Assembly: GCA_963800285.1 (NCBI GenBank)
Contig: CAWDAL010000008.1
Span: 120,626 to 184,625 of the forward strand
Source: DASUPK01 sp963800285
GTDB lineage: Bacteria > Actinomycetota > Thermoleophilia > Solirubrobacterales > 70-9
Direction of reading: 5' to 3'
DNA length: 64,000 nt
Numbering within the stretch: the stretch's first letter is position 1; every line of letters begins with the position of its first letter. The position numbers and the translations under genes are program-made. Shown here piece after piece: positions 57,018 to 64,000 of this stretch. The notes beneath the pieces are model-generated. The model had not been told where the DNA came from. It was given only the letters and a program-made list of their open reading frames with translations, and ran no database searches.

Positions 57018-59111
57018 CTACGGGGTGAAGATGTCCGTGTGGCACGGAAGCCCGCTGCACACGTCCACGACCGCGCCGTTCACGTCCAGGAAGGCTGCCT
57101 TCTGGGTCCGCGCCGCCACCGTCGCGCGCACGTCGCTGTGTGGGTCACGGCCCACGACGGGCGGCGTGTTAGTCAGCGGCGGTGGCGGGACGAGGCCCGG
57201 GCCGTCGTCCCAGATGACCCAGGCCGAGCCGTCGAACGGATAGCTCTGGATCGCCGGGATCCCGTAGAAGAGGTTCGCGTCCTGAGAGCGCGCTGGCAGG
57301 TCTAGCGCGGGAACGTGCCCTTGCGCGCCGATCGTCCGCGCCTCCACGGCGGCCGCGTACTGGCTCACCTGGTGGTCGCCGTAGGCGGTTTGCATCAACA
57401 CTTCATGTGCGGGAGTGTCGGGAGGCGGGTCGGTGGTCATGTGAGCGGCGAACCCGTCGGCCTCGCCGCGATCCCAGAGCTGCTGCATGATGTCGAGCAG
57501 CAGCGGGTGGATCGACGGATCGGTGTAGCCGCCACCCGGCTGTAGCCCATAGAGGAACGCGGCGAACTGGGTGAAGTCGGTGCTGCGCTGCAGGAGGACC
57601 CCGCCGTAGTCCATGCCGGTGACGCCGAGCACGGCGCGCGTGTAGTCGGGCGCGACGGCGGTCGTGATGCCGCCCATGATCCCGCCCTGGCTGTTGCCGT
57701 CGTAGTAGAGGTGGGACGTATCGAAGAGCGGGCTTCCGTCCTCCTGGAAGGCCGCGTCGGAGGCGAAGCCGCTCGGGTTCGCCAGCAGCCGTCCCAGCAG
57801 AAGCGTGTTGAGCACGCCCTGCTGGAGCCGGTCGGCGACCGCCGGGAAGTTGTTGATGTCCTGGAGGGCGCCAATGTCGAACAGCACGTCCCCCGAGGCG
57901 AGGCCCCACCAGTCCGTGGCGCAGAAGAGGAAGTCGTGCTCCGCCGCCATGTCCTGGACGTTCCCGGCGTGGACCTCGGTGCGCGATCCAAGCAGCCCGT
58001 GTCCGTAAAGCGAAGGCCGCGCCGCCGCCCCCTCCGCGGCCCGGGGGACGATGCAGTCGAACTGCGCCGTGCCGACGTTGCCCGGCTGCTGGGTCGGCGT
58101 GGCATCGGGGCTCGCCGAGCTGTGGTGGAAGCCCCCGCCGATCCCACAGTTCGGGGTGGTCAGGTAGCACGGCACGGTGAAGGTCCCGGTCACTTCGCGC
58201 AGGAGCCTCGGGTTCTGGTCGGGCGTGAAGTTCTGCACGCTCGCCACCTGGAACTGTGGGGCGGTGCCCTGTGTCTGCAGGTCGGAGAGATCGGTGTCGC
58301 CGAGCTGCGCGAAGGCGTCGTTGCGAATCGAGAGCATCGGCGAGCTGAGGCTCCGGCCGCTTGCGACCGTGAAGTCCCAAGCCGCATAGAGGGTCTTGCG
58401 CTTGATCCCGGCTTTCTTCAGCGACTTGAAGATGGCGCGATAGCGCTTGCGCTGGTCCCGCTCCGACTTCGGCAGGGGCCGGTGGTCGCGAAAGCGGGCG
58501 AACCAGGCGGGGGCGGCCAGTGTCTGCCCGGTGGCATTCTTCAGGTTGCGCAGCGCGACGATGTAGCGATGGCCCTCGGTGAGGTTCTTGCCGGGATGGA
58601 TGAGCAGCGTCGTGTGCTGCGGGTCGCCGGCGTTGGAGTCGAGCTCGGCCCAGATCAGGGCCCGCTCTCGCGTCGCGGCGTCGATGACCACGATGGGAGC
58701 CTGCGGCGCGTAGGTCCGCGACAGGTCCGACAGCCGAACCGGGTCTGTCTGATCGAAGGCCGCCTGGTTATCGAGCCCGGGGACGCGGACGATGATCGAG
58801 CTGCCCGGGCTGAATCCGTCGTTGCGGTCGTAGGGGGAGACGCCAACCTGAACGCCGTTGGTGTTCGTCGGCATCGCCGCCTGCGGCAGGTCGACCCGTC
58901 TGCCGGTGGCGCTCGTCGGGTCGGGCCTGGTGAAGAGGTCGTTGGGGAACGGCAGCAGACAGGGCTCGGCAAATGGCTGGCAGTCCGCGGCCGGGGTGGC
59001 GGCTGCGGCGGCGCCCGGCGCTGCAAGCACAGCCAAGGTCCCAAGAACTGCCATCGCTGTGAACGCCCGAGTTCCCCGAGCCGCCTGCAGCCACTTCGCG
59101 AATCCCCTCAT
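57018..59111 (-). CDS. large secreted alpha/beta-hydrolase-like protein
   Basis: 697 residues from ATG 59111 (AAGGA upstream). Signal peptide (about 1-38, ending GAAAAATPA). Mature protein begins with a Cys-containing CQPFAEPCLLPFPNDLFTRP segment, then a beta-rich domain and, after about 350, a hydrolase-like core: SLYGHGLLGSRTE, FLFCATDWWGLAS and nucleophile-elbow-like YYDGNSQGGIMGG (Ser), with a possible acid/His in AYGDHQVSQY. Six or more Cys suggest disulfides. Extracellular lipase/esterase-like role is inferred; substrate unknown. Sits between tRNA-Gly repeat copies 2 and 3. Confidence 0.75.
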   Translation of the reverse strand: MRGFAKWLQAARGTRAFTAMAVLGTLAVLAAPGAAAAATPAADCQPFAEPCLLPFPNDLFTRPDPTSATGRRVDLPQAAMPTNTNGVQVGVSPYDRNDGFSPGSSIIVRVPGLDNQAAFDQTDPVRLSDLSRTYAPQAPIVVIDAATRERALIWAELDSNAGDPQHTTLLIHPGKNLTEGHRYIVALRNLKNATGQTLAAPAWFARFRDHRPLPKSERDQRKRYRAIFKSLKKAGIKRKTLYAAWDFTVASGRSLSSPMLSIRNDAFAQLGDTDLSDLQTQGTAPQFQVASVQNFTPDQNPRLLREVTGTFTVPCYLTTPNCGIGGGFHHSSASPDATPTQQPGNVGTAQFDCIVPRAAEGAAARPSLYGHGLLGSRTEVHAGNVQDMAAEHDFLFCATDWWGLASGDVLFDIGALQDINNFPAVADRLQQGVLNTLLLGRLLANPSGFASDAAFQEDGSPLFDTSHLYYDGNSQGGIMGGITTAVAPDYTRAVLGVTGMDYGGVLLQRSTDFTQFAAFLYGLQPGGGYTDPSIHPLLLDIMQQLWDRGEADGFAAHMTTDPPPDTPAHEVLMQTAYGDHQVSQYAAAVEARTIGAQGHVPALDLPARSQDANLFYGIPAIQSYPFDGSAWVIWDDGPGLVPPPPLTNTPPVVGRDPHSDVRATVAARTQKAAFLDVNGAVVDVCSGLPCHTDIFTP

Positions 59112-59247
59112 AGCCCACCGTCCTTGGTGTCGTCCCGCCCGAGATCTCCTCTCGCCGGGTACCGATCCAGCCACGGCCATACCCTATACGCACGCACGTC
59201 GAGACACAGGCCTTCGCATCCATCAGCGGCCCATAGCATCGCCCGAA

Positions 59248-59285
59248 ATGGAGAAGGTCGTGGGTTCGAATCCCATCAGCCACTT
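59248..59285 (+). repeat. 3' tRNA-Gly repeat, copy 3 (imperfect)
   Basis: ATGGAGAAGGTCG through the acceptor strand, two mismatches to copies 1 and 2 (at 59251 and 59282). Followed by the tRNA terminator. Probably the oldest insertion boundary or the original tRNA 3' end. Confidence 0.85.
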
Positions 59286-59299
59286 GCCTCGACACATTC

Positions 59300-59331
59300 G
59301 CCCCGTGGGCATGAAGCCCCGGGGCGTTTTC
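59300..59331 (+). terminator. tRNA-Gly-type terminator after attachment site copy 3
   Basis: GCCCCG / CGGGGC stem followed by GTTTT; about 3-4 mismatches from 56967-56998. Confidence 0.75.
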
Positions 59332-59366
59332 ACTTCTGAGGCTCGTCGTTAGGCTTGCTCTCGCCC

Positions 59367-59437
59367 GGCGCCTTGGCGGAGTGGCTACGCAGCGGCCTGC
59401 AAAGCCGTTCACACCGGTTCGATTCCGGTAGGCGCCT
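59367..59437 (+). tRNA. tRNA-Cys(GCA)
   Basis: 71 nt. Acceptor GGCGCCT/AGGCGCC, anticodon loop CTGCAAA (GCA), T-arm CACCGG-TTCGATT-CCGGT, discriminator T as usual for tRNA-Cys. TAGGCT at 59350-59355 is a likely -10 box. 36 nt after the last attachment-site terminator, so outside the island. Confidence 0.93.
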
Positions 59438-59577
59438 CTGGGAAGTGCCTGCTCATGGGCATTCGGTTGACTCAGGCTGTACCTGACGGAACCGGAGACT
59501 CACGATCCTGCTAATCAGTGCCGGGCGTAGCGCGAGGGCGGGTCACCGTCCGGCGAAATCGCAGGTTAAAGTGACGC

Positions 59578-60804
59578 ATGAGCTCGGCGACCGGCGATCC
59601 TCGGCGGCGCGTCTTGGTCACGGATGGGGAGGCGCGGGCCGCTCTGGCAGCCTGTCGCGGGCTGCGCTCGGCCGGATACGAGATCGACGCAGTTGCCTCC
59701 AGAGCGCCCGCCGCAGTGCACTGGTCGCGCTTCTGCTCGAGGCGCCTGTGGGCCCCGGACCCGCGGGCTGACCGAGCCGGCTTCGCGGACGCGCTTCACA
59801 GCTATCTGACCGAGCGGCGCTACGACGTCTTGCTCCCCGCCACCGACGCCGCCCTGCTGGTGGTTTCCGAGGACCGCGATCGCCTCTCTGGGCTGGCCGC
59901 GGTCGGCCTGCCCTCGCACGAGGCCGTCCTTCGCTGCCTCTCCAAGGCCTCCGTCGTCGAGGGCTCCGAGGCGACCACACTGGCGGCGCCGTGGACGGTG
60001 CCGTGCCGCACCGCCGACGAGGCCCACAGCGCGGCCCGGTGGAACGGCTTCCCCGTGCTGGTGAAGCCACAGATGTCCGCTCGGCCCGATGGAGCGGGGC
60101 TCCGTCAGCGCAGTAGCCGGTCGGTCGGCGACGAGAGCGAGCTGAGCGCGGTGATCGAGGACTTCGGCCTACCTGTGCTGGTGCAGCGCCGCCTGCAGGG
60201 CCCCGTCTACTCGCTCGGCGGGGTGGTCACGAAGGACGGTCTGGTGGCGGCCGCGTACAGTCGCTATGTCCGCACCTGGCCGCCCGACGCGGGGAACGTC
60301 TCCTGCTCGGTCTCGCTGCCGATGCCCCCCGGGCTTCGCGAGAGCGCCGCTACTCTTCTCGATCGCCTGCGCTGGCGTGGAATCTTCGAACTCGAGATGA
60401 TGGAACGAAGCGATGGCGGTTTCGGTGTTATCGACCTGAATCCGAGGCCGTACGGCTCGCTGGAGTTGGCGGTGCGCGCCGGCGCGTCGCTGCCGACGAT
60501 CTGGTGCGATTCACTTCTGGGGACGAAGCTGGTGTCCGAGACCCGCGATGCCCGAGCCGGCGTCTGGTACCGGTGGGAGAACGCGGATGCCCGCCACGCG
60601 CTGCGCCAGCTCAGATCCGGCCGGATCCGGGAGATCTCCGCCGTCCTCAGGCCCCGCCGCGGTACCGCCCACGCCCTCTTTCGGGCCGCGGACCCGTGGC
60701 CCCTGCTCGCAGAGGTGATCTTTGCGATCAAGGGCAGACGGCGGGGAGAGGATCGTAAGCCGGGCGCCGAAGAGAGCACTCCCGTCGCGGGGTCGGCGGC
60801 GTGA
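59578..60804 (+). CDS. ATP-grasp family protein
   Basis: 408 residues. N-terminal pre-ATP-grasp Rossmann domain (RVLVTDGEARAALAACRGLR, about 11-30), ATP-grasp with GFPVLVKPQMSARPDGAGLR (nucleotide Lys, about 155-175), LPVLVQRRLQGPVYSLGGVV and the Mg-binding FGVIDLNPRPYGSLELAVRA. Ligates a carboxylate to an amine or phosphate, often in peptide or cell-surface metabolite synthesis. Overlaps the flavoprotein gene by 4 bp. TAAAGT (59567-59572) lies 5 nt before the ATG. Confidence 0.85.
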   Translation: MSSATGDPRRRVLVTDGEARAALAACRGLRSAGYEIDAVASRAPAAVHWSRFCSRRLWAPDPRADRAGFADALHSYLTERRYDVLLPATDAALLVVSEDRDRLSGLAAVGLPSHEAVLRCLSKASVVEGSEATTLAAPWTVPCRTADEAHSAARWNGFPVLVKPQMSARPDGAGLRQRSSRSVGDESELSAVIEDFGLPVLVQRRLQGPVYSLGGVVTKDGLVAAAYSRYVRTWPPDAGNVSCSVSLPMPPGLRESAATLLDRLRWRGIFELEMMERSDGGFGVIDLNPRPYGSLELAVRAGASLPTIWCDSLLGTKLVSETRDARAGVWYRWENADARHALRQLRSGRIREISAVLRPRRGTAHALFRAADPWPLLAEVIFAIKGRRRGEDRKPGAEESTPVAGSAA

Positions 60805-62030
60805 GCCCGCACGACGCCGAGGTCGCGGTGATCGGGGCGGGCCCCTACGGCCTCGCCTGCACCAGGTTCCTGAAGAAAGCCGGCGTCGAGGTGCTCGCCT
60901 TCGGCGAGACGATGAGCTTCTGGCACCAGCGGATGCCCGAGGGGATGGTCCTGCGCTCCCGGCGGCGCTCCTCCCACATCGCGGACCCCGATGGCTCGCT
61001 CTCACTCGACGCCTTCGCCGTCGAGCGCGATCGCCCGCGACTCGACCCGGTGCCGCTCACCGAGTTCGAGCGCTACGGAGCCTGGTACGGGGAGCGGGCC
61101 GTGCCGGACCTGGACCCGCGCAGAATCATCGCGGTGGTGCCGGATGGCGAGCGCTCGTTCAAGCTGCTGCTCGAGGATGGTGGAGAGCTCACCGTCAGCA
61201 GGGTGATCGTCGCCGCGGGGATCTCGCCCTTTGCCTGGCGCGACTCGCCGCTGGCCGAGCTGCCGGTCGAGCTGACGTCGCACTCCTCGCATCATCGGAG
61301 CTTCGAGCGGTTCCGCGGGCGCTCGGTGCTGGTCGTAGGCTGCGGGCAGAGCGCCCTGGAGTCTGCGGCGCTCCTGCACGAGGCGGGCGCCGCCGTCGAG
61401 CTGATCGCGCGGAGAACGGCGCCGGTCTGGCTGGGCGGGGACGGCAGCAGCCTGCGGGCCCGGATTCGTGCATGGACGGCACCGCCCACCGACGTTGGGG
61501 GAAGGGTCTCGGGATGGCTGGCGGCCACGCCTGGCGTCATGCGTGGTTCGCCGCGCGGCCTACGGGAGTGGACCAGCCGTCGCTGCGTCATTCCGGCGGG
61601 TGCGGACTGGCTGCCGGAGCGGGTACGCGAAGTGACCATGACGATGGACAGCCGGATCGTCTCAGCGGAGGCGCGGGGGGACAGAGTCTGGATCGCGCTC
61701 GAAGACGGCAGCGAGAGGGATGTGGATCACGCGATCCTGGCGACCGGCTGGCGCATCGACGTCTCGCGCTATCCGTTCCTCGATCGATCGATCATCGAGC
61801 GCCTCGAGCTCCGCGACGGCTACCCCGTGCTGGCCCGCGAACTCGAGTCCTCGGTTCCGGGTCTGCATTTCGTCGGAGCGCCGGCGGCGCTCAGCTTCGG
61901 CCCGATCAACCGCTTCGTCGTTGGCAGCTGGTACACAGCACCGGTGATCGCCCGCGCGGCCGCGGGCGGGAGGCAGCGGCCCATGAGGTTCTCCTACCGG
62001 CCGCGGCACGGCTCTTTGGTTGTCGGCTGA
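60801..62030 (+). CDS. FAD/NAD(P)-binding oxidoreductase (monooxygenase-like)
   Basis: 409 residues from GTG, coupled to the ATP-grasp gene. FAD site VAVIGAGPYGLACTRFLKKAG, then FGETMSFWHQRMPEGMVLRS, second nucleotide site SVLVVGCGQSALESAALLHEAG, and the motif HAILATGWRIDVSRYPFLDR. Layout resembles flavin N-hydroxylating or Baeyer-Villiger-type monooxygenases (lysine/ornithine N-hydroxylase-like), but the enzyme could be an amino-acid or polyketide modifying oxidase. Together with ATP-grasp it suggests a small-metabolite pathway. Confidence 0.85.
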   Translation: MSPHDAEVAVIGAGPYGLACTRFLKKAGVEVLAFGETMSFWHQRMPEGMVLRSRRRSSHIADPDGSLSLDAFAVERDRPRLDPVPLTEFERYGAWYGERAVPDLDPRRIIAVVPDGERSFKLLLEDGGELTVSRVIVAAGISPFAWRDSPLAELPVELTSHSSHHRSFERFRGRSVLVVGCGQSALESAALLHEAGAAVELIARRTAPVWLGGDGSSLRARIRAWTAPPTDVGGRVSGWLAATPGVMRGSPRGLREWTSRRCVIPAGADWLPERVREVTMTMDSRIVSAEARGDRVWIALEDGSERDVDHAILATGWRIDVSRYPFLDRSIIERLELRDGYPVLARELESSVPGLHFVGAPAALSFGPINRFVVGSWYTAPVIARAAAGGRQRPMRFSYRPRHGSLVVG

Positions 62031-62043
62031 CGATTAGACGCCA

Positions 62044-62370
62044 ATGCTGCTCTTCGGCGCAATCGCTCTCGCCCTGTTCGTGCTGCCGCCGGTCTGGGGG
62101 CTTGTCGCGGTGATGGCGGGTATCGCGATTGAGGTCGCAGAGCTCGGATTCTGGATCCGCTTCCTGCGTCGCTATCGGATCGCCACCGGCAAGGAGGCGC
62201 TGATCGGCGCTACAGCCGAGGTGATCGAGGCGTGCGACCACCGCGGCAGGGTTCGCTTCCGCGGGGAGATCTGGCACGCCGAGTGCGGCTCGCGGGCCGA
62301 GGTGGGGGAGCAAGTGACGGTCACCGGCGTCCACGGCCTCACTTTGCGCATAGAGCGGGAATCTCACTGA
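62044..62370 (+). CDS. NfeD-like membrane protein
   Basis: 108 residues. Two adjacent hydrophobic helices (about 2-18 and 20-38) followed by an NfeD-type OB-fold (GATAEVIEACDHRGRVRFRG, EIWHAECGSRAEVGEQVTVT, VHGLTLRIER). NfeD partners of stomatin/flotillin proteins are membrane-associated and help organise lipid domains. No stomatin gene in the window. 13 nt after the flavoprotein gene; probably the last gene of that operon. Confidence 0.8.
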   Translation: MLLFGAIALALFVLPPVWGLVAVMAGIAIEVAELGFWIRFLRRYRIATGKEALIGATAEVIEACDHRGRVRFRGEIWHAECGSRAEVGEQVTVTGVHGLTLRIERESH

Positions 62371-62680
62371 GGTGGCGGGTTTGTGTGAACCGGGTTGTGG
62401 ACGGGTGCCGGAACGGAAAAGGGCCCCGGTGAGGGGGCCCTTTGTCTCCGAAAGGACGTGCCGCCGGCGAATCTGAGCTTCAGCCGGCCCGTCGGTCCTT
62501 CAAGTCTTAAGTCTCAGTGTCGGCCGTTCATCCGGTCGACTTGAGTCTGTCAAGAGAAACTAACACGCCTTCTCGTGAGAGGTTGCAGTTCCCCCTGAAT
62601 GGCGCAAGATTCTTTGAATTTTGGGGACTCCGGACCCGTGAGCGAATGCTCGTAGACATTGGCCGCCCAGCCAGGATAGG
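62371..62680. other. intergenic stretch with terminator and large inverted repeat
   Basis: 310 bp without a gene. Contains the terminator (62418-62443), an imperfect inverted repeat at 62451-62500 (AAGGAC/GTCCTT outer and GCCGGC/GCCGGC inner pairs) and the promoter of the epimerase. More AT-rich (about 62530-62640) than its surroundings. Confidence 0.6.
62418..62443 (+). terminator. intrinsic terminator of the NfeD operon
   Basis: AAAGGGCCCC / GGGGCCCTTT stem, 5-6 nt loop, preceded by A-tract and followed by TTTG. Confidence 0.85.
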
Positions 62681-62682
62681 AT
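62653..62682 (+). promoter_or_regulatory. leaderless promoter of the epimerase gene
   Basis: TAGACA (62653-62658), 18-bp spacer, TAGGAT (62677-62682), 7 nt to GTG 62690. The upstream ATG (62681) falls inside the -10 box, so the GTG is the true start. Confidence 0.7.
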
Positions 62683-62689
62683 GCGCCCC

Positions 62690-63685
62690 GTGCGCTACCT
62701 GATCACTGGCGGATCCGGGTACATCGGTGGGAGGCTCACCGACGAGCTCTCCTCTCGCGAGGAGACCGAGAAGATCGTCGACGTCGACCTTCGGCCGCCG
62801 CCTCGCAGCTGGCCGAAGCACGAGTTCGTCAAGGCCGACATCCGCGACCGCAAGCAGATGCGCGAGCTGCTCGAGCGCCATGAGATCGACGCGCTCCTGC
62901 ATTTCGCCTTCGTCCTCAACCCGATTCGCGACGAGGCGAAGATGTACGACATCGACGTCAACGGCACCCAGGCCGTCCTCCAGGCCGCGCAGGACGCCGG
63001 GATCAAGCAGGTGATCCAGACCTCGTCCGCGACGGCGTACGGCGCCTTCCCCGACAACCCCAAGCCGATCGCCGAGGACTGGCCGGTCCGTGGCGCCCCC
63101 GACTTCTCCTACGCCAAGCACAAGGCCGACTCGGATCGCATCGCGCAGCTCTGGGCCCTTCAGAACCCGGACGCGGTGATGACCATCGTCCGGCCCTCGA
63201 TCGTCTTCGGCCCGAGCGTCGACAACTACATCGTCCGCGCGTTCGGCAACAACCCCTTCGTCCCGATCCTCGACGGCGTCGACGAGGAGTTCCAGCTCGT
63301 GCACGAGGACGACGTCGTCTCCGCCCTGATCGCGCTGCTGGATGGCAAGCACGCCGGAGCCTTCAACCTCGCCGGTGACGGCCTGCTCACCTGGGGCCGC
63401 GCGGCCGAGCTGGTCGGGAAGAAGACGCGGAACATCTCGCTGAAGACGATGAAGCGCTTCAACGGCGCGATGTGGAAGCTTCGCGTGCCGCGCACCGAGG
63501 CTCCCGCCGGCAACCTCGACTTCATCCGCTACCCGTGGGTCGTCTCGACCGAGAAGCTCAAGACGACTGCCGGCTGGCAGCCCAAGTACGACACGCTTGA
63601 GACGTTCAAGGTCACCATGCGGGCCAAGGGACTGCTGCCCGAGGCGCCGGCGACGGTCAAGGCGCCCACGGCGCCTGTCGCCTAG
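62690..63685 (+). CDS. NAD-dependent epimerase/dehydratase (extended SDR)
   Basis: 331 residues from GTG 62690, chosen over ATG 62681 because of the promoter geometry. N-terminal NAD site RYLITGGSGYIGGRLTDEL, IQTSSATAYGAFP (catalytic Ser/Thr), DFSYAKHKADSDR (YxxxK), RPSIVFGPSVDNYIVRAF and FQLVHEDDVVSALIALLDG. UDP-sugar epimerase/dehydratase or 3-beta-HSD-type; exact substrate not assignable. Followed after 30 nt by tRNA-Val. Confidence 0.9.
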   Translation: MRYLITGGSGYIGGRLTDELSSREETEKIVDVDLRPPPRSWPKHEFVKADIRDRKQMRELLERHEIDALLHFAFVLNPIRDEAKMYDIDVNGTQAVLQAAQDAGIKQVIQTSSATAYGAFPDNPKPIAEDWPVRGAPDFSYAKHKADSDRIAQLWALQNPDAVMTIVRPSIVFGPSVDNYIVRAFGNNPFVPILDGVDEEFQLVHEDDVVSALIALLDGKHAGAFNLAGDGLLTWGRAAELVGKKTRNISLKTMKRFNGAMWKLRVPRTEAPAGNLDFIRYPWVVSTEKLKTTAGWQPKYDTLETFKVTMRAKGLLPEAPATVKAPTAPVA

Positions 63686-63715
63686 CCATCATCACGCGCT
63701 AACTTTCTCGTCCCA

Positions 63716-63788
63716 GGGCGCATAGCTCAGTTGGGAGAGCGCCGCCTCGACAAGGCGGAGGTCGCTGGTTCGAGCCCAGCTGTGCCCA
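63716..63788 (+). tRNA. tRNA-Val(GAC)
   Basis: 73 nt. Acceptor GGGCGCA/TGTGCCC, D-stem GCTC/GAGC, anticodon stem CCGCC/GGCGG with loop TCGACAA (anticodon GAC), T-arm GCTGG-TTCGAGC-CCAGC. Position 33 is C instead of the nearly universal U. Good cloverleaf otherwise. Confidence 0.88.
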
Positions 63789-64000
63789 TCGGTAGGGAGT
63801 CCCCGTCAGATCGCGTCAGATCGCGACACAGGGGCGTTTCTGCTGCATCTCAAGCGAGTCGCGGACGCGCGAGGGATCAGCGTCCATCGACCGAAATCGC
63901 CCTCAATCGAGGGCAACTGGTAGCGGGCTGGTAGCAGCCTGCTACCTCTGAGGGCCCTGCTACCAGTCGGATCCGGCCCTGGGGAAAAGAGACACTTTGC
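63789..64000. other. end of window: repeats beyond tRNA-Val, possibly an integrated element
   Basis: No convincing gene. Contains two CAGATCGCG repeats (63807-63825) and a cluster of GGTAGC / GCTACC repeats (63918-63966) of the kind seen beside the other attachment sites in this window. An element integrated at tRNA-Val may continue past the window. Confidence 0.4.

Overview
The window is high-GC DNA from an actinobacterium, most likely of class Thermoleophilia (Solirubrobacterales-like). The evidence is a SepIVA-yceD-rpmF-plsX-acpP-rnc-smc...ftsY...ffh-rpsP-khpA-trmD-rplS-lepB-rnhB backbone in actinobacterial order, a WhiG/FliA-type sigma factor, an actinobacterial EF-G-like GTPase, several secreted proteins with a short signal anchor followed by Asn-Ala-Thr repeats, and many paralogous NTF2/SnoaL-like proteins that begin MSEENVE and end ALEAAGLSE. 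No species assignment is possible from sequence alone.

Layout. 0-39 kb is core chromosome: cell division and fatty-acid/phospholipid priming (sepIVA, yceD, rpmF, plsX, acpP, rnc, smc), protein targeting and translation (ftsY, ffh, rpsP, khpA, trmD, rplS, lepB), rnhB/yraN, comM-dprA, thiD to ilvD, a cNMP/thioredoxin-reductase-like protein, an L,D-transpeptidase, a Xer recombinase, a flagellar/sporulation-type sigma factor, an EF-G-like GTPase and an RNase H-like protein. Small insertions (a beta-carbonic anhydrase relic, a LuxR/AAA regulator, secreted proteins) interrupt the operons. Many first genes show a TANNNT -10 box 5-10 nt before the start codon and no Shine-Dalgarno, which suggests widespread leaderless transcripts.

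39.3-59.3 kb is a composite genomic island in the 3' end of a tRNA-Gly(GCC) gene. A 46-bp piece of the tRNA is repeated exactly at 56.9 kb and imperfectly at 59.25 kb. An N-terminally truncated tyrosine integrase lies beside the intact tRNA. Inside are detached 3' halves of tRNA-His and tRNA-Arg, a second integrase fragment, an IS1182-like transposase fragment and truncated genes, so several integrations and deletions are stacked. Cargo includes two potassium-channel-like proteins, a 2-oxoacid:ferredoxin oxidoreductase (korAB), thioredoxin-like proteins, a wax ester synthase/DGAT and a large secreted hydrolase-like protein.

The most unusual system is a dispersed array of seven SnoaL-like genes plus one relic within the island. 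Their cores differ, but a 17-nt leader, the first codons and the last ten codons are nearly constant. They are bordered by a two-hairpin repeat (called Q and P here) that I saw only inside the island. In three cassettes the right arm of P lies 17-18 bp upstream of the leader's GATACT and could act as the -35 box. Two gene pairs are fused so that the constant 3' end of the first supplies the ribosome-binding site of the second.

59.4-64 kb returns to chromosome-like sequence: tRNA-Cys, an ATP-grasp/FAD-oxidoreductase pair, an NfeD-like protein, an NAD-dependent epimerase with a clear leaderless promoter, and a tRNA-Val followed by repeats that may begin another integrated element.
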